64,000 bases of DNA from Archangium_A sp035910535 (lineage in GTDB: Bacteria; Myxococcota; Myxococcia; Myxococcales; Myxococcaceae): the NCBI GenBank assembly GCA_035910535.1, contig JAMHXF010000121.1, positions 17,774-81,773 of the forward strand, read 5' to 3'. The stretch's first letter is position 1. Each line of letters begins with the position of its first letter. The notes beneath the pieces are model-generated. The model was not told the origin of the DNA. It was given only the letters and a program-made list of their open reading frames with translations, and made no database searches. This document shows positions 17,138 to 26,293 of the stretch, piece by piece. The position numbers and the translations under genes are program-made.

Positions 17138-19393
17138 CTACTTGTCGGTGCGGCGAACGCCGACAGACGAGTTGTACGTCGTGAAGTAGACGCACTGGTT
17201 GTCGACCGCGAGGCTGATGCCGGGCTCGCCGCGGTACAACACCACCGCCGGGCCACCATCGAGCGGCACACGATTGACGGTGTCGACCGGCGCGCCGCCG
17301 AAGCCCATCGCGTAGTTGGTGAAATAGATGTTCTGGCCGTCTGACACGACGCCGAGCGGGTCGTTCTGGCCGGTGGCAAGCGCCACGGCAGGCCCGCCCG
17401 AGAGCGGCAACTGGAACACCCCGCCACTGGCCGTAAAGACGAGCGAGTTCTCGTGGAACGCGAGCTTGTTCACGCGACCGAGGCCCGACGCCATGAGCAT
17501 CGAACCCACGGTGCCGACCGGCGTGCGTGAAATCGTGCCGCTCGCCGTGCCCCAGTAGAGCGCTCCACCCGCTGTCGCCAGAGCCGTGGGCAGCGCCGGT
17601 GAATACGTGAACGGCGCGCTGCCATCGTGACGCACGCTGCGCAGTGAGCTCGGTGACACGTTGCCGTCGAAGCCGCCGTAGATGACCTCCATGCTGGTGC
17701 TGATGACGCTCGAGGCGCCGTACATCGAGGCGATGGTCCTCCACGGGCCGCCGTCTGGCGCGAGGCCACCGTCAATCGCGACACGCACGACGGTGTTCGC
17801 CTGCACGTCGGAGATGAACAGCGCTCCGTCCTGCATGGTCATACCCGTGGGGCCGTAGAGGCCGGCAGCCAGCACCTGCGTGGCGCCGCCGTCACGCGAC
17901 GTGCGACGCACTTCGCTGCGACAGCACGGGTCACGACGGTTGTTCACGAAATAGAGGTCATCACCAGCGAGGAGCAGCGAGTTCGGCAGGTCGTTGGTCG
18001 CCACCCCGGTGCCAGCGAGTTGCGTCGGCGCGCAGTTGCCCTGGCTGTCGCACGAGTTGCACGCGGTGCAGCGCGTACCTCTCGCCATTGGCGAGTAGCT
18101 CGACGTGTTCGACGACGGCGCGCAGACCCCGCAGCGATTCGTGGTCTGCACGCCGGCGTCGATGAACGCGCCGCTGATGAAGCACTGGTCGGTGCACGCG
18201 CCGGTGTTGCAGACCAGGCCCGCGCCGCACGTCTCGCCGTCGGCCCGCACCGAGTACGCGGTGTTGTTCTGCACAGGCACGCACTGCTCGCAGGCATTCG
18301 CCGGGTTGACGGCCTCGTTCTGCACCGCCGCGCCGCCAATGAGGCAGCCGTTCAAGCACGAGCCCGACACACACAGCTCTCCCACCAGGCCACAGCTCGC
18401 GCCGTCATCAAGCGCCGAGTACGCGGTCGTCGAGACCGTCGAGCGACACGCGAGGCACGGGTTGGCCGGGTCCGCCGCGCCTTCAGCGATGAACGCGCCA
18501 CCGATGAAGCAGCCCGCCGTGCACACGTTCGCCGTGCAGACCTGGCCTGCGCCGCATGACGCGCCTTCCGCGAGCGTCGTGTAGCCCGTGCTCGAGACGA
18601 GCGGCTGACACGACTCACAGCGGTTCGACGGGTCGACCGCGCCGACCCCCACGACGGCGCCGTTGATGAAGCAGCCCGGCGCACACTGGCTCGCCGAGCA
18701 GAACTGGCCCGCGCCACACGACGTGCCCAGGGCGAGCGGCGAATACGCCGAGGTGCTCAGCGCCGGCTGACACGACGTGCAGTTGTTGGTCGGGGCCAAC
18801 GCGTCGGCCGTCACCAGCGCGCCGTCGATGAAGCAGCCCGCGACACATTGGTTCGCCAGGCACACCTGCCCTGCGCCGCACGTTGCGCCGTCAGCGAGCG
18901 GCGAATACCCGGTCGTCGAGACCGACGGCTGACACGTCGCACAGCTGTTGGCCGGGCTCGATGCATTGGCCGCGACGGCCGCACCGCCGATGAAGCAGCT
19001 CGCCGCGCACTGGCCCGCAGAGCAGAGCTGCGCAGCGCCACACGCCACGCCGTCAGCGAGCGGCGAATACGCGCTCGTCGACACCGCCGGCTGGCACGAC
19101 GCGCAGGTGTTGGTCGGGCTCAACGCATCGGCGGTGACCACCGCGTCGCCGACGACACAGGCCGACACGCAGCTCGCGGCACGACAGAACTTCGCGGTGC
19201 CACATGACGCTGCGTCGGCGAGCGCGGTCCACTCCGTGCGCGAGACGTCGGGCTTGCACACCTGGCAGGCGTTCGTCGGGTCGAGCGCGTCGGCCGCGAC
19301 GCTCACGCCGGCGATGGAGCAGGTCGCGGGCTCTTCGTCGCGACAGCTCGAGAGCACGGACAACGCCACGATCAACGTCACGCCGATTCGCAT
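17138..19393 (-). CDS. Large lipoprotein: eight cysteine-rich repeats plus beta-propeller
   Basis: 751 residues. Lipobox LSSCRDEE, then eight tandem repeats of about 54 residues (residues about 25-450), each with about six cysteines in the order C-FI-GGA-V...P.N.C..CQP..ST..YSPLA.G..CGAGQ.C....C. The eighth unit is degenerate. The C-terminal 300 residues are beta-propeller-like (LLLAGDDLYFVNN, GALYWGTASGTISRTP, GQNIYFTNYAMGF). The repeats would form disulfide-bonded stalk modules outside the cytoplasm, presenting the propeller. The ATG at 19393 directly starts the signal peptide; a longer reading has none. Confidence 0.8.
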   Translation of the reverse strand: MRIGVTLIVALSVLSSCRDEEPATCSIAGVSVAADALDPTNACQVCKPDVSRTEWTALADAASCGTAKFCRAASCVSACVVGDAVVTADALSPTNTCASCQPAVSTSAYSPLADGVACGAAQLCSAGQCAASCFIGGAAVAANASSPANSCATCQPSVSTTGYSPLADGATCGAGQVCLANQCVAGCFIDGALVTADALAPTNNCTSCQPALSTSAYSPLALGTSCGAGQFCSASQCAPGCFINGAVVGVGAVDPSNRCESCQPLVSSTGYTTLAEGASCGAGQVCTANVCTAGCFIGGAFIAEGAADPANPCLACRSTVSTTAYSALDDGASCGLVGELCVSGSCLNGCLIGGAAVQNEAVNPANACEQCVPVQNNTAYSVRADGETCGAGLVCNTGACTDQCFISGAFIDAGVQTTNRCGVCAPSSNTSSYSPMARGTRCTACNSCDSQGNCAPTQLAGTGVATNDLPNSLLLAGDDLYFVNNRRDPCCRSEVRRTSRDGGATQVLAAGLYGPTGMTMQDGALFISDVQANTVVRVAIDGGLAPDGGPWRTIASMYGASSVISTSMEVIYGGFDGNVSPSSLRSVRHDGSAPFTYSPALPTALATAGGALYWGTASGTISRTPVGTVGSMLMASGLGRVNKLAFHENSLVFTASGGVFQLPLSGGPAVALATGQNDPLGVVSDGQNIYFTNYAMGFGGAPVDTVNRVPLDGGPAVVLYRGEPGISLAVDNQCVYFTTYNSSVGVRRTDK

Positions 19394-19496
19394 GCGTTTC
19401 CCTGTCACGAATTGCGCGTGAAGTGTGGCGCGTGAGGCCCTTTTTGTTGGCGCGCACGGCGTGGACGACGGCGACCTCGCGCGTGATGACAGCGGC

Positions 19497-20405
19497 ATGC
19501 GCTCGCTCCGACTCTTCGCCGTCACTTTCTGGCCCACGCTGATGTCGCGCTGGCGCAACGGCCCGCGTCGGCCGTCGTGGTCCTTCATGTTCGAGTGGAT
19601 GGTGCGGTTCCTCCGCCGTGACTGGGACGAGACGGCGAGCTGGCCGCTCGAGCGTCAACGCGAAGCAGTGGCCAGAAAGCCGTACCCGAAGGCTGCGGGC
19701 GTCGCAGTGCACGACGAGCGCCTCGGCGGGGTCGACGTGCGCCGCTTCGTTCCTCCTGCGGTGCAGCCCGGGCGCGTCGTCTTCTTTCACGGAGGCTCGT
19801 ACGTCTATGGCTCGACGCGGCACTCCCACGCGGCGTTGTGCGCGCAGCTCGCCGTCGCCACCTCGCGTGAAGTCGTGGGCGTCGAGTACCGCCTCGCACC
19901 AGAGCACCCCTGGCCGGCGCAGCTCGAAGACGCGCGGGCGGTGTGTGACGCGCTCGACGGTGAGCTGGTGCTCGCGGGCGACTCCGCCGGAGGTCACCTC
20001 GCGGTGCTGACGGGCGCGGCGCTGCAGCGACGAGCGCAAGCGTTGGTGCTGCTCTCGCCGTGGAGCGACCTCTCGATGCCCGGCGCGTCATTCACCGAGA
20101 ACGCCGACTTCGACTTCGGCACGCGCGCGGTGTTGGTGCGTCACGCCGAAGCGGTGCGCGCTCCGCAGAAGCTCGAGCCTTTCGCAGACATGCCGCGCAC
20201 CTTCGTTTCGGTCGGCGAAGCAGAGACCCCGCGCGACGACATTCTCGCGTTCACGTCACGACTGCAGGCCGCGAACGTCGACCTCACTGTGCACCGCGCG
20301 AAAGACATGCCGCACAACGCGTTGCTCTTCGCGAGCTACCACCCCGAAGCGCGCGCCGCGTTCGACGCCGCGGTGAAGTTCATCACCACACCGAGACCTC
20401 GCTGA
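19497..20405 (+). CDS. Alpha/beta hydrolase of hormone-sensitive-lipase (GDXG) type
   Basis: 302 residues. The oxyanion-hole motif VVFFHGGSYVYGS (about 92-104) and the nucleophile motif LAGDSAGGHLAVL (Ser of GDSAGG) define this esterase family; the acid is probably in VGEAETPRDD and the His in KDMPHNALLF. It hydrolyses esters of short to medium acyl chains. No signal peptide, so cytosolic. Its 3' end overlaps the convergent lipoprotein gene by 23 bases. No Shine-Dalgarno is obvious at the chosen ATG, so the start is less sure. Confidence 0.88.
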   Translation: MRSLRLFAVTFWPTLMSRWRNGPRRPSWSFMFEWMVRFLRRDWDETASWPLERQREAVARKPYPKAAGVAVHDERLGGVDVRRFVPPAVQPGRVVFFHGGSYVYGSTRHSHAALCAQLAVATSREVVGVEYRLAPEHPWPAQLEDARAVCDALDGELVLAGDSAGGHLAVLTGAALQRRAQALVLLSPWSDLSMPGASFTENADFDFGTRAVLVRHAEAVRAPQKLEPFADMPRTFVSVGEAETPRDDILAFTSRLQAANVDLTVHRAKDMPHNALLFASYHPEARAAFDAAVKFITTPRPR

Positions 20406-21438
20406 TGCGCTGCACTCCGCTGGGGAACACGACGCGCACCTGCGTCACCTCGTACGTGACCTCGAGCGGAATCACGAAGAAGCGCGCGTCGCCGTAGTTG
20501 AAGGCGCTGACGGTGATGGCGTGAATGATGGGCGGCTGCTCTTCGCCCTGGCCGTTGGTCAGCACCACCGACATGAGCGAGGTCTGCGTCTCGACGCCGC
20601 GCAACACGACGGCGCGCGGAATGATGCCGGGCACCTGCACGCGCACATTCTCGATGCCGCCGAGTTCGACCGGCGTCAGCGCTCCGTCGGTCAACGTGCA
20701 CGGCAACGGCAAGCCCGGGCACCACGCGCCGCGCGACGGCGGCGTGGGCTCCAGCAGCAACGCCTCGAGGTGCTCGCCGGCCGTCACCTCGACCACCGTG
20801 TCATCAGGGTTGCCGAACGGGTTCAGCTCCACGCGCGGCGCGCTGAGAATTCGCGCGCGCATCTGTGTCCACCCAGAGAACTCCGAGACGGCGTCGTCGT
20901 CGATGCGCGGGCGTACGCGCTTCGCTTCACCCGACATGCGGTCGACCTCCACGTCGTCGACGCGCCAGGCGACCTCTCCGTCGCGCATCAACTCGAAGCG
21001 GTGCACCACGCGCGCTTCGTCTTCACCGGCCTCGAGCGTCCTCACCGGCGCGAACTCGAGCTCACCGTTCCACCAGTCGAGCGCGGGGTTCCAGTCAGGC
21101 AGCGGCATCAACTGCTGCTCGCTGAAGACCTCGTTGAGGTTCAGGGAGGAGACGGTGCCCGACGAAAACCCGGCCTGCACGCGAAAGCAGAAGCTGCCGA
21201 AGTCGGTCAGGCGCTGCGTCTGCGCGCGGAAGAGCTCGAAGCGGTACGCGCCGGCCTCGTCGGTGGTGGTGGCCTTGAACGCCCTGGGTTCATCGCAGCG
21301 CCCCTGCTCTTCACGCAGCAGCTGCACGCGTTGGCCTGACGGTGACTCCGTCGATGTCACCGAGCCGATGAGCGGAAAGATGTCGTCGGGGTTGAAGCAC
21401 CCGCTCAACATCAACGCGACGAGTGAGAATCGCCACAT
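20383..21438 (-). CDS. GCFNPDDIF lipoprotein, paralogue 3 of 3
   Basis: 351 residues. Signal peptide with lipobox LSGCFNPDDIF. Shared with its two neighbours: the lipobox motif, an internal FRAQTQRLTDFGSFCFRVQA segment, a block PPSRGAWCPGLPLPCTLTDG, and the ending SEVSVW. The N-terminal part looks like a carboxypeptidase-regulatory or transthyretin-like beta domain (FKATTTDEAGAYRFELFRA). The ATG overlaps the preceding gene's stop by one base (TGATG). It is the last of a coupled unit led by a TonB receptor. Probably surface-exposed; may bind the receptor's ligand. Confidence 0.75.
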   Translation of the reverse strand: MWRFSLVALMLSGCFNPDDIFPLIGSVTSTESPSGQRVQLLREEQGRCDEPRAFKATTTDEAGAYRFELFRAQTQRLTDFGSFCFRVQAGFSSGTVSSLNLNEVFSEQQLMPLPDWNPALDWWNGELEFAPVRTLEAGEDEARVVHRFELMRDGEVAWRVDDVEVDRMSGEAKRVRPRIDDDAVSEFSGWTQMRARILSAPRVELNPFGNPDDTVVEVTAGEHLEALLLEPTPPSRGAWCPGLPLPCTLTDGALTPVELGGIENVRVQVPGIIPRAVVLRGVETQTSLMSVVLTNGQGEEQPPIIHAITVSAFNYGDARFFVIPLEVTYEVTQVRVVFPSGVQRISEVSVW

Positions 21439-22577
21439 CACCACACCGAGACCTCACTGAGCACACCCCAACGCGACGAGCTCGTGAATGTCACGCTGCG
21501 CAGCGGGGCGCCAGCGTCGAGGTCGACGATGATGAACTCCGGCGAAGGCACGAAGAGCACTCCGCCATCGCCTTGTGGTCGCGGAAGTGGAAACGGTCGC
21601 CATGGCACCTCGAATACACGCGACGAAACTGGCGCGATGCCAAGGTCGACGACGCCACCGTCTTCGAGTTCTCCGGAGAGCTGTGTCGCCTGCTGTTGGT
21701 AGACGCCGCGAAGCACCGCGCGATGCACTGAGCGCGGCGCGTCGAACTTCAGCGTGAAGGAAGGCTCCTGAATCCAGAATGACTCGAGCACTCCGTCCGT
21801 GAGCGCGCACGGTGAAGCGAGCGGCGGGCACTCAACACCACGACTCGGAGGTACGAAGCCTCCGTCGAACGCGACGCGGTGTCGTGCGTGCACTTCGACG
21901 ACGGTGCCATCGAGGTCGACGTTGACGACATCGAGCGACGATGACGGCCTGTCGAAGTACTGCGCCTTTACCGTGAGCGTGCCTGCGAACTCGTTCCACG
22001 CGGCGAGGTCGTCACGCAGCGCGAGCCGAGTGGTCGGCGGCAACTGCGTCGTCGGAGACCGGAAGCGCACGAGGTCGTCCGCCGCCCACGCGATGCCGCC
22101 GTCATCGGTCTCGAGCACCAGTCGATGCGCGACGAACGAGCGACCTTGCGCGTTCATCAGCGAGGGCATCGCTGACGACACCAACCACTCGCCGCCGTCG
22201 CGGTGCACGTCAGGCTGCCAGTCGATGAAGCGCGCCACGGTGGTGACGAACTCCGCAGCAAAGATGTCGGCGTGCGCCCGCGCGCCTGAAGCAAACGACG
22301 TCTGAATGCGAAGACAATTGCGGTCACCGGAGCCGAGGTGCCGCGTCTGTGCGCGAAGAACTTCGAAGCTGAAGCCACCGTCGGAGTCGACTTTCGTCTG
22401 CATAAAAGGCGCGCCGTCATCGCACTGCGCGCGCCCACCCGTCGCCTGCGCACGTCGCAACTCGACGAGTTGAGAACCCGGAGCGTCGGCAGAGCCGCGA
22501 AGCACAAAAATGTCGTCGGGGTTGAAGCACCCGCTCAACGTCAGCAGCAGGGCGAGCTCAGTAAATGGAAACTTCAT
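21438..22577 (-). CDS. GCFNPDDIF lipoprotein, paralogue 2 of 3
   Basis: 379 residues. Lipobox LSGCFNPDDIF; matching blocks LRAQTRHLGSGDRNCLRIQT, PPSRGVECPPLASPCALTDG and ending LSEVSVW. The ATG at 22577 is chosen because it starts the signal peptide, overlapping the preceding gene by 20 bases. Clear paralogue of the genes before and after it, but diverged over most of its length, so the three may recognise different parts of a ligand. Function unknown. Confidence 0.75.
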   Translation of the reverse strand: MKFPFTELALLLTLSGCFNPDDIFVLRGSADAPGSQLVELRRAQATGGRAQCDDGAPFMQTKVDSDGGFSFEVLRAQTRHLGSGDRNCLRIQTSFASGARAHADIFAAEFVTTVARFIDWQPDVHRDGGEWLVSSAMPSLMNAQGRSFVAHRLVLETDDGGIAWAADDLVRFRSPTTQLPPTTRLALRDDLAAWNEFAGTLTVKAQYFDRPSSSLDVVNVDLDGTVVEVHARHRVAFDGGFVPPSRGVECPPLASPCALTDGVLESFWIQEPSFTLKFDAPRSVHRAVLRGVYQQQATQLSGELEDGGVVDLGIAPVSSRVFEVPWRPFPLPRPQGDGGVLFVPSPEFIIVDLDAGAPLRSVTFTSSSRWGVLSEVSVW

Positions 22578-23628
22578 CAACTTGCACCAACCCCTCTGCC
22601 GTGACGCGCAGTGACGCGACTGGCTCACCGGCGTCGACTGGCAACGCGACGAACGTGGGCGCCGGCACGTAGCCATTGACGCCCAACGAGCCCGGCCCGT
22701 CCAGCTCGCGCGTCACCGCGAACGTGCCCAGCGGCAGCAGGCCGCCGTCGAACTGCACCCCGGAGACGTCCAGCGAAGGGCCGTGCACCACGAGCCCACG
22801 AATCACCACCAGCGACGGCGCGAGCGGCGCTTTGAAGTTCACCTGCATCCACGGCTGGCCCTCGAGCGACTCGTCGTACAGAGAACCGTCGGTGAGCGGG
22901 CAATGCGAGAAGAAGTCGCACGGCGCTCCTTTGCTGGGCGCGACGTGCGTGATGCCGAGCGGAAGCGAACCCCGCGTCGCGACCTCCACGCGCGGGCGCA
23001 CCACGAACTCGCCGATGGGGCTCAGCTGGCCTTCACCTTCGGTGTAGCTGGCGCGAATCGTCGCGCTGCCGCCGAACTCTTCGTAGATGCGCGGGTCAGC
23101 CGGAATGGGTGGCAGCGCACCGCCGAGCGTCGCCAGTGACGAGTCAGCGGCGCGCCAAATCACGCGGGTGAAAGCCTTCACTTCGATGACGTGTTGAAGG
23201 ACGAAGAAGTCGACCCCGGGGTCGCGCGTTCGATACGGCGCGAAGGCGAACACGCCACCGTCAAGCTGAAGCCCGGGCGTCCAGTCGGGCATCGGGGGCA
23301 CCTGCACTTCTCCGAAGATGGCCTCCACCGTGGCGGAGACGCTCGTGCCGCTCCCGTACGACGTGTTGACGCGAAAGCAGTACGGCTCGCCATTCGTCAG
23401 GCGCATCGACTCGGCGCGGAAGACCTCGAAGGTGTAGCCGCCGTCAGCGTCGGAGCGGCCGCGCTCGAGCACGCTCCACGGGCCACACTCGGCCATCGGC
23501 GGGTTCGGTGCGCGCGAGAGCATGACGACCTGTTCAGCGCCGCCGACCCGGCCGTTGATGGGAAAGATGTCGTCGGGGTTGAAGCACCCGGTGAACACGA
23601 AGACCGCGATGACGAGCGCGCGCTTCAT
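22558..23628 (-). CDS. GCFNPDDIF lipoprotein, paralogue 1 of 3
   Basis: 356 residues. Lipobox FTGCFNPDDIF; matching blocks FRAESMRLTNGEPYCFRVNT, APSKGAPCDFFSHCPLTDG and ending VDEVSIY. The ATG comes one base after the TonB-receptor stop (TGACATG), so it is translated with the receptor. Predicted outer-membrane lipoprotein. The start is well fixed by the spacing. No characterised homologue is recognised. Confidence 0.78.
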   Translation of the reverse strand: MKRALVIAVFVFTGCFNPDDIFPINGRVGGAEQVVMLSRAPNPPMAECGPWSVLERGRSDADGGYTFEVFRAESMRLTNGEPYCFRVNTSYGSGTSVSATVEAIFGEVQVPPMPDWTPGLQLDGGVFAFAPYRTRDPGVDFFVLQHVIEVKAFTRVIWRAADSSLATLGGALPPIPADPRIYEEFGGSATIRASYTEGEGQLSPIGEFVVRPRVEVATRGSLPLGITHVAPSKGAPCDFFSHCPLTDGSLYDESLEGQPWMQVNFKAPLAPSLVVIRGLVVHGPSLDVSGVQFDGGLLPLGTFAVTRELDGPGSLGVNGYVPAPTFVALPVDAGEPVASLRVTAEGLVQVDEVSIY

Positions 23629-23629
23629 G

Positions 23630-26224
23630 TCAGTAGACGAGCTTCACGCCGAGCGTCGGCAGGATGATGGGCGCGCCCTGCTGCTCTTTGATGGGCTGGT
23701 TGTTCTCGTCGTAGCGGTACGTGAAGCCGTACACCTCCGGGCGCACCAGCACGTTGAAGATGTCGAGGAAGATTTCGGCAGACCAGTTGGTGAAGGTGAT
23801 GGTCTTCGAGCCGCGCACGTCGAGGCGCGCGAACAGCGGCAGCCGGTCGACCTGGTTGAGCGGCACCATGCTCCACAGCTGGCGACCCGAGCCGGGGTCA
23901 TCGACGAGGCGCTGCGTGCGCGAGCTGAACTCACCCGATTCAGGGCGGCCGCTGTTCAAGTGGAACGACGCGCTCACCTTGAAGCCCTTGGGCAGCTGGT
24001 AACCAGCCACCAGGTTCAACGAGTGCGCCTGGTCGAACGCGAACGGCACCATCGACGTGGCCTCGCTCACGACGCTCTGGTCTTCGTTGTAGAGCGCATA
24101 GCGACGCACGCGCTCGCTGCGCATGAGCGAGTACGACAGCCACCCGAACAGCCGCCCCGACTGCGGCAACCGCAACATCACCTCGAGGCCATACGCGCGC
24201 CCCCAGCGGCTGCCCGAGTAGCGGTCATCGAGCGACGAGATGCCGGTGACGAACTCCGAGAGGCTGCGCTCGCGCGCCTGGAAGATGTGGTTCAAGAAGA
24301 CGTCGACTGACAGCTCCAGGTCCAACGGCAGGCGGCCCTGCGCGCCGACGCTGAACTGCCCCACCTGATGCAGCCCCGACTTGAGCGCCGCGACGTCTGA
24401 AATCGGCAGCGAGATGAGCAACATCGGCGCCTGGTGCGCCAACGCGAAGCCGCCGCGCACCGTGAGCCGCTCCATCGGTCGGTAACGAATGTCGAGGCGC
24501 GGCTCGGCAGAGACCAACGTGAAGTCAGTCGGCAGATGCCACGTGTCCATCCGCACGCCGGTCACCACGTCGATGCTCTTCGAGAAGTACCCGACCTCGA
24601 GGAACGTGCCGGTGAAGACGCCCATCACGCGCGGCTGGCGCAGCAGGTCGCCGCCCGCACCGATGCCGATGGTCGACTCCACGTCGGACACCTGGCGCTC
24701 GACGTCGAAGCCGATTTTCGCCTGGAAGTTCTCGCCGATGTTCACGCGGTACTGCGCGCGCCCGGTGACGATGAAGCGGTTGAGCAGAAACGAGCCGACG
24801 CGCGCGCCGTCTTGCTCGCCGAACAGCCCCAGCGTCTCCCACCCCACGTAGCTGCCGACCTCGGCGACGCCGGGGCCGATGGGGTACTGGCCGCGCAGGT
24901 CGATGCGGTGAAAGCGCGAGGTGAGGAACACCGAGGGCTGCATGGGCTGCGAGTTGCGCACGCCGGTCAAGTCACTCGAGCCGAAGGCCAGCAGGCGAAT
25001 GTTGCCCTTGCCCACCTTCTGCTCGATGCGCGCCTGGTAGTCGTAGGACTCGAGCACCGGCCGCACGTCGGGGCCGAACGCGCCCGCCGCCGAGAGCAGG
25101 CCCAGCAACCACGCGGCATAGTTCACGTGGCCGGCGACGGTGATGTTGGTGCCCGTTTCTTTGATGGGCACCTCGAGGAACGCGCTCGTCGCCAGAATGC
25201 TGGGCTCGACGGTGGCGTGAATGCGGTCGTCGCGCGCCTTCGAGACGTTCGCGCTGATGACGCCGCCTGAGATGCGCCCGAAGCGCGTAGGCGCGTTCGA
25301 CGGGTAGAAGTCGATGCTCTCGATGAACTCCGGGTGCACCACCGAGTTGCCCGCCATCAAATGGTAGAGCTGCGGCACGCGCACGCCGTCGAGGTAGAGC
25401 CCCGTCGCCGCCGGCACCGCGCCGCGCACCACCGGGTAGTTCAACCCCGAGAGCGGCGTGACGACGCCCGGCAGCAGCATCACCACGCGCAGCGGCTCAC
25501 CGGCCGTGCCCGCGACCTCGCGCAGCTCCGCGCCCGAGAGCGTGATGCGTGAAACTTCAGCGCGGTCGGCCTGCCCGCGCACGATGGTCTCGTAGGGCCG
25601 CGAGTAGCTGCGGTCGATGCGGTAGACGACTTCGACGGTCTGCCCTTCGCGCAGGTTCTCTTTGTAGACGCGCGAGCGGTGCCCGCTGGCCGCGACGGTG
25701 ATTCGCTGCGGCCCCGGTGACAGCGCGAGCTCGAAGCGCCCTTTTTCGTCGGCCTCGACGGCCTGCACGCCGCCGTCTTCGAGCCCGATGAGCGCGTGCG
25801 GCACCTCTTCGCGCGTGCCCTTCGTCATCACCTGGCCGCGCAGCACGGCGCCGGCGACGACGCCCGCATCGACCACGAGCGACGGCGGCTCGAAGCGGTA
25901 GCGGTAACCCATGACGACGGCGATGGGCGCGCCGCCCTGCGTGGCGGGCGTGAACTTGAGCTCGCGCGCCGCGGTGACGGCGGGGCCGATGAAGGTGTCG
26001 GCCGAGCTCTGCACCACGACGATGTCGACGACCTTGCCTTCGGTGTCGACGGTGAGCCGGAGTTCGACCTCGCCGGCCTCGATGCCCGCATCGGCCGGGT
26101 ACGGCGCCGGAGACGCCTGCATCAGCGTCGGCGGCACGACCTCCATGCCTGCGTCGACGCCCGCGTCTTGCGCGAACGCCGACAGACTCACCACCACGAT
26201 TCCCACCAGCAGCGCGCGCGTCAC
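23630..26224 (-). CDS. TonB-dependent receptor with N-terminal TonB-C-like domain
   Basis: 864 residues. Signal peptide (1-18, ending AFA) and an Asp/Ala linker; residues about 28-115 resemble the C-terminal domain of TonB (SPAPYPADAGIEAGEVELRL, VVVQSSADTFIGPAVTAARE, LKFTPATQGGAPI). Then a carboxypeptidase-regulatory-like beta domain (about 125-200), a plug (about 215-330, ELREVAGTAGEPLRVVMLLP, LYLDGVRVPQLYHLMAG, FYPSNAPTRFGRISGGVISA) and a barrel to the end. It should import a large or rare ligand. It leads an operon of three lipoproteins with overlaps or one-base gaps. It differs from the other receptor in this window by its long N-terminal extension. Confidence 0.9.
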   Translation of the reverse strand: MTRALLVGIVVVSLSAFAQDAGVDAGMEVVPPTLMQASPAPYPADAGIEAGEVELRLTVDTEGKVVDIVVVQSSADTFIGPAVTAARELKFTPATQGGAPIAVVMGYRYRFEPPSLVVDAGVVAGAVLRGQVMTKGTREEVPHALIGLEDGGVQAVEADEKGRFELALSPGPQRITVAASGHRSRVYKENLREGQTVEVVYRIDRSYSRPYETIVRGQADRAEVSRITLSGAELREVAGTAGEPLRVVMLLPGVVTPLSGLNYPVVRGAVPAATGLYLDGVRVPQLYHLMAGNSVVHPEFIESIDFYPSNAPTRFGRISGGVISANVSKARDDRIHATVEPSILATSAFLEVPIKETGTNITVAGHVNYAAWLLGLLSAAGAFGPDVRPVLESYDYQARIEQKVGKGNIRLLAFGSSDLTGVRNSQPMQPSVFLTSRFHRIDLRGQYPIGPGVAEVGSYVGWETLGLFGEQDGARVGSFLLNRFIVTGRAQYRVNIGENFQAKIGFDVERQVSDVESTIGIGAGGDLLRQPRVMGVFTGTFLEVGYFSKSIDVVTGVRMDTWHLPTDFTLVSAEPRLDIRYRPMERLTVRGGFALAHQAPMLLISLPISDVAALKSGLHQVGQFSVGAQGRLPLDLELSVDVFLNHIFQARERSLSEFVTGISSLDDRYSGSRWGRAYGLEVMLRLPQSGRLFGWLSYSLMRSERVRRYALYNEDQSVVSEATSMVPFAFDQAHSLNLVAGYQLPKGFKVSASFHLNSGRPESGEFSSRTQRLVDDPGSGRQLWSMVPLNQVDRLPLFARLDVRGSKTITFTNWSAEIFLDIFNVLVRPEVYGFTYRYDENNQPIKEQQGAPIILPTLGVKLVY

Positions 26225-26293
26225 GGGGCGCCGTACCTACACCAGTCACTCTCGATTGCATCTCGTGGTCTCGAGCGTGAGACATGGAGCGTT

